Shown: positions 43,929 through 53,093, numbered from the stretch's first letter. The stretch: 64,000 nucleotides of DNA from Marinimicrobium sp038419845 (GCF_038419845.1 NZ_JBCAQT010000014.1:62001-126000), one strand, 5' to 3'. Program-made: numbers and translations. Notes: generated by a model not told the origin, from the letters alone.

Positions 43929-45032
43929 ATGGGCAACCAAACTCCTCTCTACGCCTGCCATAAGGCCATGGGCGGCAAAATCGTCGACTTTGGCGGCTGG
44001 GACATGCCGATCCACTACGGCTCCCAGCTTGAGGAACACAAAAAGGTACGCCAGGGCGCCGGCATGTTCGATGTCTCGCACATGACCGTGGTGGACATTG
44101 AAGGCACCCACGCCAAACCCTATTTGCAGTACCTGCTGGCCAACGATGTGGCCAAGCTGGACGGCAAACCGGGCAAGGCGCTGTACAGCGCCATGCTCAA
44201 TCACGAGGCCGGCGTGGTGGATGATCTGATTGTCTACAATAGAGAGGGACACTATCGGCGTGAGGGGCACTACCGGGCCGTGGTGAACTGCGCCACGCGC
44301 GACAAGGACCTCAAGTGGATGGCGGAAGTGGGCCAGGACTACGAGGTGCAGATTGACGAGCGACCAGAGCTGGCGATGATTGCCGTGCAGGGCCCGGAAG
44401 CGATCGAGCGGGTGATTCAAGTCCTCCCGCAGTACGCCGATGCCATCAAGGAGCTGAAGGTCTTTCAGGCACTGGAAGAGGATGACTGGTTTATCGGCCG
44501 CACCGGCTATACCGGTGAGGACGGGCTGGAAATCATCCTGCCCAACGAGCAGGCCGAGGATTTCTGGAACGCCCTGGCGAAAGCCGGCGTATCGCCCTGC
44601 GGCCTGGGCGCGCGCGACACCCTGCGTCTGGAAGCGGGCATGAATCTGTACGGGCACGAAATGGACGAGAACACCTCGCCGCTGGTCGCCAATATGGCCT
44701 GGACCATCGCCTGGACCCCGGAGCAGCGCGATTTTGTGGGTCGGCAGGCGCTGACCCAACAGCAGGCCGCCGGTGTGACCGAAAAGCTGGTGGGCCTGGC
44801 GCTCACCGCGCGCGGCGTCCTGCGCGAGGGGCAGACCGTGCGGGTGGCCGGAAGCGAGCAGACGGGCATCATCACCAGCGGCAGCTTCTCTCCCACGCTG
44901 GGCCACAGTATCGCCCTGGCCCGGGTGCCGATTGACGCCCAGGGCGAGTGCGAAGTCGACATGCGCGGCAAGTGGGTCCCGGTGACTGTCACCCGGCCCG
45001 CTTTTGTGCGCCACGGAAAATCCATCATTTAA
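43929..45032 (+). CDS. gcvT: Glycine cleavage system T protein (aminomethyltransferase)
   Basis: A 367-residue tetrahydrofolate-dependent aminomethyltransferase. Signatures include KIVDFGGWDMPIHYGSQ, GMFDVSHMTVVDI, GYTGEDGLEI and LRLEAGMNLYGHEM. Near residue 102 a short tandem repeat (REGHYR-REGHYR) adds six residues compared with the usual loop. gcvH follows after 24 bases; gcvP is not in the window. Confidence 0.96.
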   Translation: MGNQTPLYACHKAMGGKIVDFGGWDMPIHYGSQLEEHKKVRQGAGMFDVSHMTVVDIEGTHAKPYLQYLLANDVAKLDGKPGKALYSAMLNHEAGVVDDLIVYNREGHYRREGHYRAVVNCATRDKDLKWMAEVGQDYEVQIDERPELAMIAVQGPEAIERVIQVLPQYADAIKELKVFQALEEDDWFIGRTGYTGEDGLEIILPNEQAEDFWNALAKAGVSPCGLGARDTLRLEAGMNLYGHEMDENTSPLVANMAWTIAWTPEQRDFVGRQALTQQQAAGVTEKLVGLALTARGVLREGQTVRVAGSEQTGIITSGSFSPTLGHSIALARVPIDAQGECEVDMRGKWVPVTVTRPAFVRHGKSII

Positions 45033-45056
45033 ATTTCAAAAACAGGAAAGCGAACC

Positions 45057-45449
45057 ATGAGCGAGATCCGCAACGAACTGAAATACCTGCCCAGCCACGA
45101 GTGGGCCCGTGTCGAATCAGACGGCACCGTGACCGTCGGCATCAGTGACCACGCTCAGGACAGCCTTGGGGATGTGGTGTTTGTGGAGCTGCCAGAGGTG
45201 GGCAGCCAGGTCAGCAAGGGCGAAGAAGCCGGTGTGGTCGAGTCGGTCAAGGCCGCATCGGATATCTACTCCCCGGTCTCGGGCGAAGTGGTCGCCATCA
45301 ATGAAAACCTGGAAGATTCTCCGGAAGTGGTCAATGAGTCCTCCTACGACGACGGCTGGTTTTTCCGGGTAAAGCCCGACGACCTGTCGGAGTTGGACGA
45401 CGCCCTGGACGCCGAGGGTTACCGGAGCGCGATTGAAGACGAGAGTTAA
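45057..45449 (+). CDS. gcvH: Glycine cleavage system H protein
   Basis: A 130-residue lipoyl carrier protein. The lipoylation lysine lies in VVESVKAASDIYSPVSGEV, preceded by SDHAQDSLGDVVFVELPEVG. Full length. It shuttles the aminomethyl group between GcvP and GcvT. Confidence 0.97.
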   Translation: MSEIRNELKYLPSHEWARVESDGTVTVGISDHAQDSLGDVVFVELPEVGSQVSKGEEAGVVESVKAASDIYSPVSGEVVAINENLEDSPEVVNESSYDDGWFFRVKPDDLSELDDALDAEGYRSAIEDES

Positions 45450-45465
45450 GTCAGGCGTTTGACGT

Positions 45466-45649
45466 GGTGGGCGGAGCCCACCCTACCGTAGGGTGGCCCC
45501 CATCAACCACCCCGTAGGGTGGGCTCCGCCCACCAATTCGTGCGTTGAGAGACCCCATATACCACCACCCTAGGGTGGGCTCCGCCCACAGACTCTTGCG
45601 GTGATAATCCCCCCATCTGCTACCATTTGTAGGGTGGGCTCTGCCCACC
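45466..45649. repeat. Cluster of GTAGGGTGGGC-type repeats
   Basis: Four copies of a 19-21-bp element reading TAGGGTGGGCTCCGCCCAC lie between gcvH and the MFS gene: one inverted (45466-45488) and three direct (45514-45534, 45571-45589, 45629-45649), the direct ones about 57 bases apart. Each is itself a palindrome (GGTGGGC/GCCCACC). Such elements are typical intergenic repeats that can fold in RNA. Confidence 0.8.
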
Positions 45650-45690
45650 ATCCACACCGTCATTTTGTTGAATCACCGGACGGAGGGAAC

Positions 45691-46956
45691 ATGGCCCGCG
45701 CCGCGCTCAGTCTTTCCGCACTCATCGCCAGCCTGATTCTGCTGGTCAGTGGCAACGCGTTTCTGATGACGCTGCTCGGCCTGCGACTGAGTATCGAAGG
45801 CTTCAACGCCACTCTGATCGGCTGGATCCTGGTGTTCTATTCCGTCGGCTTCGTGGCCGGCACCCTCTACGCCGGACGCATCATTCAGCGCGTGGGCCAC
45901 ATCCGAGCCTTTGCCGTCTTTGCCGCGATTCTGGCCACGGCCATCCTGCTGCACCCGCTCGCCGTGGAAGCGGGCCTCTGGGGGCTGTTGCGTGCAGTCG
46001 GGGGGTTCGTGATCGCGGGGCTGATGATCGTGATCGAGAGCTGGTTCAGCAGCAAGGCCGACAACAAAAACCGGGCGAGCCTGTTCGCGGTCTACCAGGT
46101 GGTGTTCTTCCTCTCCACCGCCGGTGGGCAGGTGTTGATCCGGGTCAGTGACCCGGCCGGCTATATCCCCTTCAGTCTCGCCGCCATTCTGGTGATCCTG
46201 GCGGTCGTTCCCCTGTCGCTGACGCGCACCCAGTCTCCGGTGATGGAAACCACCAGCCGGCTGTCGCTGCGCCAGCTGTTCCGCACCTCACCGGTCGGCG
46301 GGCTGGGCGCGCTCCTGGCGGGGCTATTGATCAGCGCCTTCTACACCATGGGGCCGGTCTACGCCAATAACATTGGCCTGGAAGTGAACGAAATCTCCAA
46401 TTTCATGGCGGCGGCCATCATCGCCGCGATGATCCTTGCCTGGCCCGTGGGCCAGCTGTGCGATCGCTATAGTCGGTACAAAATCATGTTGGGCGCCGCG
46501 GCCCTTGCCGGTATCTGCAGTCTGGTGGCCGCCCTGCTCGGCAGCTTCAACATGCCGTTGCTGATTTTCTTTGTGGGTCTGTACATGGGCATCAGCGCTG
46601 CGCTCTACCCTATCGCGGTTGCAATCACCAACGACCTGATGGACAGCCGTCAGATCACCGCCGCCAGCACCGCGTTATTGTTGAGTTACGGTGTGGGCAG
46701 TTGCATCGGCCCGATCATCAGCTCCGCCTTCATGGAGCTGCTGGGTCCGCGCGGGTTGTTTATCAGCAGCGCCCTGATTCTCGGCGGGTTGAGTCTTTTG
46801 ATGTTGACCCGCTTCGGTCAGCCGAAGACGCCGGTGAGTGAGCAGGAGCAGTTTGTTACCACCACCCCGGAAGCCACACTCGGGTTGCAGGAAATCGATC
46901 CGAGGAATCCGGGTTTTGATGAGGAGTCCGAGGAGGTTGAGGGCAGGGGTTCATAG
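45691..46956 (+). CDS. Major facilitator superfamily permease (YcaD-like)
   Basis: A 421-residue protein with about 12 membrane helices. The YcaD-like signatures are YSVGFVAGTLYAGRIIQRVGH in the first loop and IVIESWFSSKADNKNRASL near residue 115. The start follows CGGAGGGAAC, a strong ribosome site; upstream in-frame sequence is the repeat cluster. The substrate is not known. Confidence 0.88.
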   Translation: MARAALSLSALIASLILLVSGNAFLMTLLGLRLSIEGFNATLIGWILVFYSVGFVAGTLYAGRIIQRVGHIRAFAVFAAILATAILLHPLAVEAGLWGLLRAVGGFVIAGLMIVIESWFSSKADNKNRASLFAVYQVVFFLSTAGGQVLIRVSDPAGYIPFSLAAILVILAVVPLSLTRTQSPVMETTSRLSLRQLFRTSPVGGLGALLAGLLISAFYTMGPVYANNIGLEVNEISNFMAAAIIAAMILAWPVGQLCDRYSRYKIMLGAAALAGICSLVAALLGSFNMPLLIFFVGLYMGISAALYPIAVAITNDLMDSRQITAASTALLLSYGVGSCIGPIISSAFMELLGPRGLFISSALILGGLSLLMLTRFGQPKTPVSEQEQFVTTTPEATLGLQEIDPRNPGFDEESEEVEGRGS

Positions 46957-46980
46957 CAGAATAAATGTAAGGAGTGAAGG

Positions 46981-47586
46981 ATGAATACCGGCGCACTGAA
47001 GTTGACGATGTACCTGCTCACAGCCCTGCTGTTGCTCAGCGGCTGCTCTTCTGACAGCGACCCCGATTATCAGGCCGCAAGAGAGGGTGACGATCCGCCC
47101 ACACTGGGTGAGCCAAGGGAGCTCGACGTCTCGGGCGACAACGTCTCTGTGCTGGATATTGAAAGTTATTACAGCCTGCATCTCTATGGCCCCACCCTCA
47201 AAATTTACCACCTGAGAGACCAGAACGCGGTCCTGAAAATTTCAATAGACAATACTTCGACCGAGTTTGAAATGGATGTGACGGTGGCTCTGTTTGCCGA
47301 TGACCTTCCGGATGAAGACCTGGAGAAGTGGATCAACAATCAGCACTCGGACGGAATCTACCCGGATGCTCCTGAACCCCTGGCAACTTTCGACCTGCCG
47401 GAACAAAGCCATTCGGTCACCTCTCACACCCTTATTGATCAGTCCGTCGGCCAGAACGGGGACGAATATGACAACTATGCGCTGGAGCTTTACGTTGATA
47501 ATGTATCCGAAGAAGACGTGTTCTATCTGATGAGCTTTGTTGCCGACGCTGTGGTCCATGTGCAAACCCGCGACATCGACCAATAG
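46981..47586 (+). CDS. Hypothetical lipoprotein
   Basis: A 201-residue protein with a signal peptide and lipobox LLSGC (Cys22), then an acidic linker (SSDSDPDYQ) and a beta-rich domain. The pattern LKISIDNTSTEFEMDVTVALFAD and QSHSVTSHTLIDQSVGQN has no family I recognise. It follows the MFS gene by 24 bases, so co-transcription is possible. Confidence 0.65.
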   Translation: MNTGALKLTMYLLTALLLLSGCSSDSDPDYQAAREGDDPPTLGEPRELDVSGDNVSVLDIESYYSLHLYGPTLKIYHLRDQNAVLKISIDNTSTEFEMDVTVALFADDLPDEDLEKWINNQHSDGIYPDAPEPLATFDLPEQSHSVTSHTLIDQSVGQNGDEYDNYALELYVDNVSEEDVFYLMSFVADAVVHVQTRDIDQ

Positions 47587-47638
47587 CCGTGCGAGAACCG
47601 CATTGGAAGACGAGAACCGCATTGAAAAAAGGTAAGCC

Positions 47639-47920
47639 ATGCACATAGGCATTCTGACCTGCAGCATTTCCCTCCCCGGTTGTGGCTCGCTCAAGGAAAA
47701 GCGCCAGCGCATGGGCGGGCTGCACGAGCGGCTGGGACGAAACCCGTCGATTGCGGTGTGCGAGAGCGGCGAGCGCGACCGTCACGATGCGAGCGAATGG
47801 TCGTTTGTGGTGACAGGGTTGTCGCGGCGTGATGTCGAATCGCTCTGCAGCGAGGTTGAAAACAGGCTGGAGCAAGCGGTGGATGGCCGGATTCTGAATA
47901 TCAGCCGGGAGTTTCTGTAA
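47639..47920 (+). CDS. DUF503 (YlxP-like) protein
   Basis: A 93-residue protein with the DUF503 core: HIGILTCSISLPGCGSLKEKRQ at the N-terminus (the SLKEKR is diagnostic) and SVAVCE-like SIAVCESGERDR in the middle. YlxP proteins in other bacteria lie next to infB and rbfA and may help ribosome assembly. Here it stands alone. Confidence 0.85.
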   Translation: MHIGILTCSISLPGCGSLKEKRQRMGGLHERLGRNPSIAVCESGERDRHDASEWSFVVTGLSRRDVESLCSEVENRLEQAVDGRILNISREFL

Positions 47921-47975
47921 GACCCGAACGGGATCGGGCTCGACATCCACTGCAAAATCGCCATAATTGACAAGC

Positions 47976-49160
47976 ATGTCTTTAACCGAAATCAATCCCG
48001 CCGCCCTCGCCATGATTCTGCTCGGTGTCATCCTGTCGGTGAGCATTCTCGCCGACGTGATCGCTGACCGTACGCCCGTGCCGCGCATCTCCGTGCTGGT
48101 GCTGGTAGGGCTGGGTGTGGCGCTGATTCACCAGGGACTATTGGGGCAGGACAGCGGCGAGCTGCTCGATGGACTGAGTGAGCCCCTGATCAAACTCGCT
48201 CTGGTCATGGTGGCCTTTTTGCTGGGCAGCGAACTGACATTGGACCGGCTCAAGGCCACCGGCTCATTGATACTGGTATTGTCCATCACTGTGGTGTTAA
48301 GCAGCGCTCTGGTGGTGGGAACCGGTTTGTGGTTGCTGGGGTTTGCACCGGCACTGGCCATTGCCCTGGGCGCCATTTCGGTGGCGACAGACCCGGCGGC
48401 GGTGACCGAGAGCATACGCGAGCGCGGCGATACCGGGCTTCGCGCCCGACTCCTGCTGGGCATTGTCGCCATTGACGACGCCTGGGGGATTCTCACCTTC
48501 GGTCTGGGCATGGCCATCCTCGGCTGGCTACTCTCCAGCGAGCCCGAAACAGCCCTGTTGCATGCCGGTTGGGAGCTGGGCGGAGCGGCCCTGCTGGGTA
48601 CGGTTCTGGGCCTTCCCGCCGCTTTTCTCACCGGCCGGCTCTCTCCCGGACGGCCCACACAGGTGGAGGCCATCGCCCTGATGTTGCTGATGGCGGGGCT
48701 ATCGGCCTGGCTTGGGGTCTCGGAGATCCTGACCGCCATGGTGGCCGGCATGTGGGTGGCCAACGGTTCGCGCCACCACACCCAGTCCTTCCGCGAAGTG
48801 GAATACATCGAGTGGCCCTTTCTCGTGTTCTTTTTCGTGTTGTCGGGGGCCAGTATTCAACTCGACGCACTGAACCAGGCTCTGGGACTGACTCTGGCCT
48901 ATCTTGTGCTGCGTTTCCTGGGGCGCTTTCTGGGGGGCTGGCTGGGCGTGCAGTTGCCGTCGCTACGACACCAGTCGCTGCCCCCGAACCTGGGCCTGGC
49001 ACTCACTCCCCAGGCGGGCGTGGCCATCGGCATGGCGCTACTGGCGGCCGAGCGCTACCCGAACGAGCTGGCGCACCTGCTGCCGGCCGTGATCGCCTCC
49101 ACATTGGTCTTTGAGGCGATTGGCCCCTGGTTGGTGACGCGAGTGTTGCGTCGAGCATAA
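47976..49160 (+). CDS. Cation/proton antiporter (CPA family), second in window
   Basis: A 394-residue membrane protein with about 12 segments. The ion site resembles CPA2-type exchangers: GAISVATDPAAVTESIRERGDT with the consecutive polar and acidic residues, and GIVAIDDAWGILTFGLGMA. Start is ATG at 47976; a TTG at 47967 is possible. A terminator-like hairpin follows and the AT-rich island starts just beyond. Confidence 0.88.
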   Translation: MSLTEINPAALAMILLGVILSVSILADVIADRTPVPRISVLVLVGLGVALIHQGLLGQDSGELLDGLSEPLIKLALVMVAFLLGSELTLDRLKATGSLILVLSITVVLSSALVVGTGLWLLGFAPALAIALGAISVATDPAAVTESIRERGDTGLRARLLLGIVAIDDAWGILTFGLGMAILGWLLSSEPETALLHAGWELGGAALLGTVLGLPAAFLTGRLSPGRPTQVEAIALMLLMAGLSAWLGVSEILTAMVAGMWVANGSRHHTQSFREVEYIEWPFLVFFFVLSGASIQLDALNQALGLTLAYLVLRFLGRFLGGWLGVQLPSLRHQSLPPNLGLALTPQAGVAIGMALLAAERYPNELAHLLPAVIASTLVFEAIGPWLVTRVLRRA

Positions 49161-49223
49161 TCTCAGAGGTACTGAAGCAATCCGACAGATCTGGACACCC
49201 TGTTACCCGATGAGCCCTTTTGT

Positions 49224-49259
49224 AAAAAAGCCGTTATCAAGCGCAACCGACGGTTTTTT
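49224..49259. terminator. Bidirectional terminator at the left edge of the AT-rich island
   Basis: AAAAAAGCCGT and ACGGTTTTTT arms face each other across about 14 bases. It can end both the antiporter transcript and the convergent LysR transcript; its right arm reaches the last codon of the LysR gene. Confidence 0.65.
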
Positions 49260-50163
49260 ACAACGAGAGTCTTTCAAAAAGCGAATCTTCTCGAAATCGG
49301 CGAATAAGGTAATCCTTGAATACCTTAAGACGCTGACAACGCTTCATGTCTGGATGAATAAGAACCCAGATGTCGCTTGTCTGCGCGAAGTTAACCTTAA
49401 AGAGCCGCTCCAGCGAAGGTTTGGCTTGGTCATCCGGCAGGATAGCGATACCGATTCCTGCCGCTGCCAATGCCGACATGGAGACCAGGTCATTGGATCG
49501 AGCAACAATGCAGTCCCGAGGTACATTTCCTTCTAACCAGCGAAACGCGGGGAGGAAGGTCAGATCAACATGGGCGGAAATAACCCGGTGCTCAGCCAAT
49601 TCAATTTCATCCGCAGGGCGCCCACATTTCTCCAGGTAGGCGGGGGCCGCATAGGCACTCCATCCCAGTGAAAACAGACGTTGACCTACCAGGTAGTCCG
49701 GCGGCGCGGAGCACGATCTGATAGCAAGATCGGCTTCGCGTCGCGACAAATCACAGTCCGCATTTGTCACCAAAAGATTGATGTTGATCTCCGGATACAC
49801 ATCCTGAAAATCCCGGATGTACCCGGGAAGAAAACAATAGGCCAGGTTGTGGGGGGCGGTTAGCCCAACCGGTCCTCGAAGCTCCTCGTTATTATTGTCC
49901 AAAAGCCGCTGAATATCATCGACACGGGTCGACATTTCATCGACATACTTGAGCACGTCCTTGCCTTCTTCCGAGAGCTGGTAACCTTCAGACAGACGAG
50001 TGAACAGTTTGGCGCCCAACGCGTCTTCCAGGTTGTTGATTCGTCGAAACACTGTCGAGTGATTCACACCCAGTGTTTCCGCAGCGCGCGCCAGCGAACC
50101 AGACCGGGCGACACTGATAAAATATTTGAGGTCATTCCAGTTTAGCTTGTCAAGATTCACCAT
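49258..50163 (-). CDS. LysR-family regulator of the island
   Basis: A 301-residue regulator. Residues 1-60 hold the helix-turn-helix (NWNDLKYFISVARSGSLARAAETL) and the rest a periplasmic-binding-like effector domain. The start at 50163 follows GGAGAT. It is divergent from the GST-like gene; a 10-bp palindrome ATTTGCAAAT lies in its leader (50180-50189) and resembles the TTGCAA half-sites found upstream of the multicopper oxidase and DoxX genes. I infer that it controls the island. The effector is unknown. Confidence 0.87.
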   Translation of the reverse strand: MVNLDKLNWNDLKYFISVARSGSLARAAETLGVNHSTVFRRINNLEDALGAKLFTRLSEGYQLSEEGKDVLKYVDEMSTRVDDIQRLLDNNNEELRGPVGLTAPHNLAYCFLPGYIRDFQDVYPEININLLVTNADCDLSRREADLAIRSCSAPPDYLVGQRLFSLGWSAYAAPAYLEKCGRPADEIELAEHRVISAHVDLTFLPAFRWLEGNVPRDCIVARSNDLVSMSALAAAGIGIAILPDDQAKPSLERLFKVNFAQTSDIWVLIHPDMKRCQRLKVFKDYLIRRFREDSLFERLSL

Positions 50164-50319
50164 AGGCAAGTATCTCCATATTTGCAAATCCCGTTTTCAC
50201 AAATGGCCATTCTATTGACATACGGCAGGCCTATAATGGGAAGTCACCTAAACGCAATGGCTAACCAATTATTGGCAGGCGCCCATTGTACCCTATAAAC
50301 CCAGGCTGTGGAGTCTATC

Positions 50320-51051
50320 ATGTCTATTGAATCCCTGGAGCTCGTTAGTCATAACCTGTGCCCCTATGTACAACGATCCATCATCACACTAGACGAAAAA
50401 AACATTACCCACCGACGAACCTACATCGACCTGAGTAACAAGCCGGATTGGTTCCTTAGAATGTCTCCGACGGGAACGGTACCTTTATTGTTGGTCAACG
50501 GCAAGGATGTGATATTTGAATCCGCTGTCATCTGTGAATTTCTAAACGAAGTCACCCCGGGATCATTGCACCCGGATAGTTCTATCACCAAAGCGCAACA
50601 CAGAGGATGGATTGAGTTTGCATCGCAGATACTGAACAACATAGCAAAATTGTATAACGCAAAAACAAGTACGGAATACAATAATCAGGCAAGCGAGTTG
50701 AGCACCAAGTTCAGTCACCTGGAATCCGCTGTAGCTTTGCCCTATTTCGCAGGCGATGCATTCAGCATGGTTGATGCGGCTTTCGGCCCTGTGTTTCGCT
50801 ACTTCGACACGATGGATCCGTTCCTTCCACATGACGTCTTTTCCGGCTACACAAAGGTACAGGAATGGCGTGAAATCCTGTCAAATCGGCCTTCAATAAA
50901 GAACGCGGTGGACCCGGACTACCCGAGCAATCTGGAACGATTTCTGGTTAACCGGAACTCTTATATATCGACTTCTATAGGTCCACTTCACCCTGACGCT
51001 CAAAGCCTTTCAACCCCAAATTCTGTTCACGCTCCAAGCCCTACAGATTAA
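50320..51051 (+). CDS. Glutathione S-transferase-like protein with N-terminal CPY motif
   Basis: A 243-residue two-domain GST. The thioredoxin-fold part begins LELVSHNLCPYVQRSII, with Cys14 in the position of omega/zeta-type catalytic Cys, followed by the conserved cis-Pro region SPTGTVPLLLV and the ESAVICEFL glutathione-contact segment. The helical domain contains SMVDAAFGPVFRY. Start at 50320 is fixed by a GGAG site; a GTG at 50308 would be an alternative. Such enzymes isomerise or reduce conjugates. Its place beside the island suggests processing or protection from a reactive product. Confidence 0.85.
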   Translation: MSIESLELVSHNLCPYVQRSIITLDEKNITHRRTYIDLSNKPDWFLRMSPTGTVPLLLVNGKDVIFESAVICEFLNEVTPGSLHPDSSITKAQHRGWIEFASQILNNIAKLYNAKTSTEYNNQASELSTKFSHLESAVALPYFAGDAFSMVDAAFGPVFRYFDTMDPFLPHDVFSGYTKVQEWREILSNRPSIKNAVDPDYPSNLERFLVNRNSYISTSIGPLHPDAQSLSTPNSVHAPSPTD

Positions 51052-51087
51052 GGGGGGGGGTTACAACTCACGGCGACGACGCACAAA

Positions 51088-52179
51088 TCATTCTTCATGA
51101 ACAGTCGCGTTCGCCGCCGTTCCAACCAAAACCCTGGCACCTGTTGCCTGCCGAAACATGGCGACTAAATCGCCGTGCCGTTTAACGGATCCTTGCCATT
51201 CATAGCCCTGCCTAAAACGATCTGTAACTCCCTCTTCCTTGATGGGATAGAACCGGGAAAACTCCAGGGACAGACGATCGCCGCATTTGACCGAGATTGG
51301 TTCGGCAATTGGCAGATAAGCGTGTTTCCAGCTATCGGACGTCGTTCGGCCCAAAATATCATCGCCGGAGATATCCAACACCCTTTTAGGGGACAGACAG
51401 GCCACAAAGTATACCTTGAAACCTGTCAGTAGACCGTCGGTATTGATATCGAACGTACGCGCTTCTGTGTACGCGGAGCTCTGGATCCAGTCATCCTGGT
51501 AACGTTTCAACAGCGCCGGGCTACCAAGATAGGTGGCCCTGGGTAAAATCGCATCGTAGTACATATCAAAGCGACTGTTTACCCCGTGACTTTCAAGCAA
51601 AGGATCCAACGAATAGCTGTCGTTGATAGTCGCCACATCTCCCTTGCTTACAGCCTCGTGCGCGCCGCACGCCGCAACAGGCACGATATGGGACTCCACT
51701 TCCAGGGGGATGCATTTCCCACCGGGCTTGAGCATGCGTTCAATGGCATCGTTCAAGATTGGCTGGAAGCCTTCATTGTCGCCCATGTTCCCCATGATTT
51801 CGGAAATCAGGACGTCAACCCGTTCCGGCAGATCAACGTCGAAAGACAACTTGTTGATGGGCACAAAACGGTCCTCAAAGCCGTTCTGCGCCATCACGCT
51901 AGTGGCAATAGCCAACACCTCGGGATCCATGTCAATTCCGTAGACTTTACCGGCGCCGGCCTCCAGAGCCCAGAGACCGAGAATACCGGTTCCAGTCCCC
52001 AAATCCAGAACCGTATCTCCCGGCTTAATGACCTCATCAATTGCCGCTTTATAGGCGATCATGCGAATGTGGTCGTTCAGCATCAAGTGATGGAATGCCT
52101 CGTCCCAGCTCAACAGCGCCTCTGAAAATGGCAGCCACGGTTCTTCGGCTTGATAAGGTACATAGGGTTTAGTAGTCAC
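51088..52179 (-). CDS. PRMT-like class I methyltransferase
   Basis: A 363-residue SAM methyltransferase with protein-arginine-methyltransferase features: the N-terminal LNDHIRMIAYKAAI corresponds to the PRMT D-x2-R-x3-Y helix, motif I is VLDLGTGTGILGLWALEAGA with the following acidic GIDMDP, and the double-E loop is SEIMGNMGDNE with Glu127 and Glu136 nine apart as in PRMTs. A beta-barrel-like C-terminal region follows. It may methylate free arginine, a guanidino metabolite or a protein; the free-arginine methyltransferase SznE of streptozotocin synthesis is of this type. Start is GTG at 52179 after AAGGA; the long upstream frame overlaps the DoxX gene and is spurious. It is downstream of DoxX by 11 bases. 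Confidence 0.82.
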   Translation of the reverse strand: MTTKPYVPYQAEEPWLPFSEALLSWDEAFHHLMLNDHIRMIAYKAAIDEVIKPGDTVLDLGTGTGILGLWALEAGAGKVYGIDMDPEVLAIATSVMAQNGFEDRFVPINKLSFDVDLPERVDVLISEIMGNMGDNEGFQPILNDAIERMLKPGGKCIPLEVESHIVPVAACGAHEAVSKGDVATINDSYSLDPLLESHGVNSRFDMYYDAILPRATYLGSPALLKRYQDDWIQSSAYTEARTFDINTDGLLTGFKVYFVACLSPKRVLDISGDDILGRTTSDSWKHAYLPIAEPISVKCGDRLSLEFSRFYPIKEEGVTDRFRQGYEWQGSVKRHGDLVAMFRQATGARVLVGTAANATVHEE

Positions 52180-52190
52180 CGTTACTTTCC

Positions 52191-52634
52191 TTAGCTGGAT
52201 TTTTCCACTGTTGGCGCATAGGGAGACTCTCCGGTAGAGGCCTGTCTGTTGTCCAGCGCGTAGGCACCAGAACCCGTCAAGACGACGGCGGCGGCGATTA
52301 CTGTGAGAAACAAGGGGTATTCCCAGCCCCCATTCTCCGCAGTGAAGAGCCACCCGTTGGGCAGGTGCGCCCAAGTGGCACCGAGCAGAATAGGCACAAC
52401 AACCGCAGCGCATATCCTGGTTTTGTAGCCGGCGATCAACGCAACGCCAGTAATCGCTTCGACAGCGAAAACTACGTAGGCAAACCATCCCGGAAGTCCA
52501 ATAGATTCAAAGAAAGAGGCCGTTCCGGGGAGTGTGAACACGAACAACTTCAGGTAAACACTGTGGGCCACAAGGACAATGCCAAGAGCAACACGAAGAA
52601 CTAACGCACCATAGGGAAAGTATTTATCATTCAT
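52191..52634 (-). CDS. DoxX-family membrane protein
   Basis: A 147-residue protein with four hydrophobic segments, typical of DoxX: GALVLRVALGIVLVAHSVYLK, FESIGLPGWFAYVVFAVEAI, GVALIAGYKTRICAAVVVPI and a final FLTVIAAAVVLTG. DoxX-type proteins are associated with oxidoreductase membrane complexes or detoxification. Start 52634 has AGGATG upstream. It precedes the methyltransferase and is preceded by an inverted repeat at 52752-52770. Confidence 0.85.
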   Translation of the reverse strand: MNDKYFPYGALVLRVALGIVLVAHSVYLKLFVFTLPGTASFFESIGLPGWFAYVVFAVEAITGVALIAGYKTRICAAVVVPILLGATWAHLPNGWLFTAENGGWEYPLFLTVIAAAVVLTGSGAYALDNRQASTGESPYAPTVEKSS

Positions 52635-52751
52635 AACGAATCATCCTAAAAAAGACAAGGTAGGTAGTAACTATCAATCAAACGTTTCTTGGCAACCGAA
52701 GGCCAGCGTTATCAATCTTACTCGTTTCGGTCGCCTTCCCACACCCGAATG

Positions 52752-52770
52752 TATGCAACCCGAATTTGCA
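52752..52770. promoter_or_regulatory. Island operator candidate upstream of DoxX
   Basis: ATGCAA-7-TTGCAA, nearly the same dyad as ATGCAA-7-TTGCAT at 58602-58620. It has the T-N11-A form used by LysR regulators and lies 118 bases before the DoxX start. Confidence 0.5.
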
Positions 52771-52831
52771 ACTTTGATATAATTGAAAACACCAACCATG
52801 CGTTCGTCTGGCTTCCTTAACAGAAGACAGA

Positions 52832-53092
52832 TCAGATATTAGGGGCCGGTTCAGTATCAGAATCCACACGCTCAGTCGCCAACCTACCGCACTCGGGTCC
52901 GGCCAACTGACACCCCGTATCCACCCGAAATGTTGATTTATGTAGCGGGCAGGTAATGGTTCTGGATCGCTCGTTAAAAACGCCATGATCCATTCGCCCG
53001 CCTCGGTGCGGACAATGAGCTGGGACTCGGTACTGAACGCCTTCTACAGCGACAATGAAAGTTCCTGATTCATAGTTTTCGGTGCCTACCAT
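52832..53092 (-). CDS. Rieske-type [2Fe-2S] ferredoxin
   Basis: An 86-residue single-domain ferredoxin. Cluster ligands are Cys27 and His29 in HCPHRGG, and Cys48 and His51 in CPLHKSTF. It is slightly short for a stand-alone Rieske ferredoxin. The ATG follows the HDO stop by one base, so the two are coupled. It is a plausible electron donor for the diiron enzyme. Confidence 0.88.
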   Translation of the reverse strand: MVGTENYESGTFIVAVEGVQYRVPAHCPHRGGRMDHGVFNERSRTITCPLHKSTFRVDTGCQLAGPECGRLATERVDSDTEPAPNI

Positions 53093-53093
53093 G

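Noticed and set aside
45466..45649. CRISPR array
   Set aside because: Only four units, one inverted, and the unit is a self-palindrome with intergenic-repeat character; no cas genes.
51052..51060. Run of nine G after the GST-like gene
   Set aside because: Lies between convergent genes and outside coding sequence, so phase variation of a protein is not supported.
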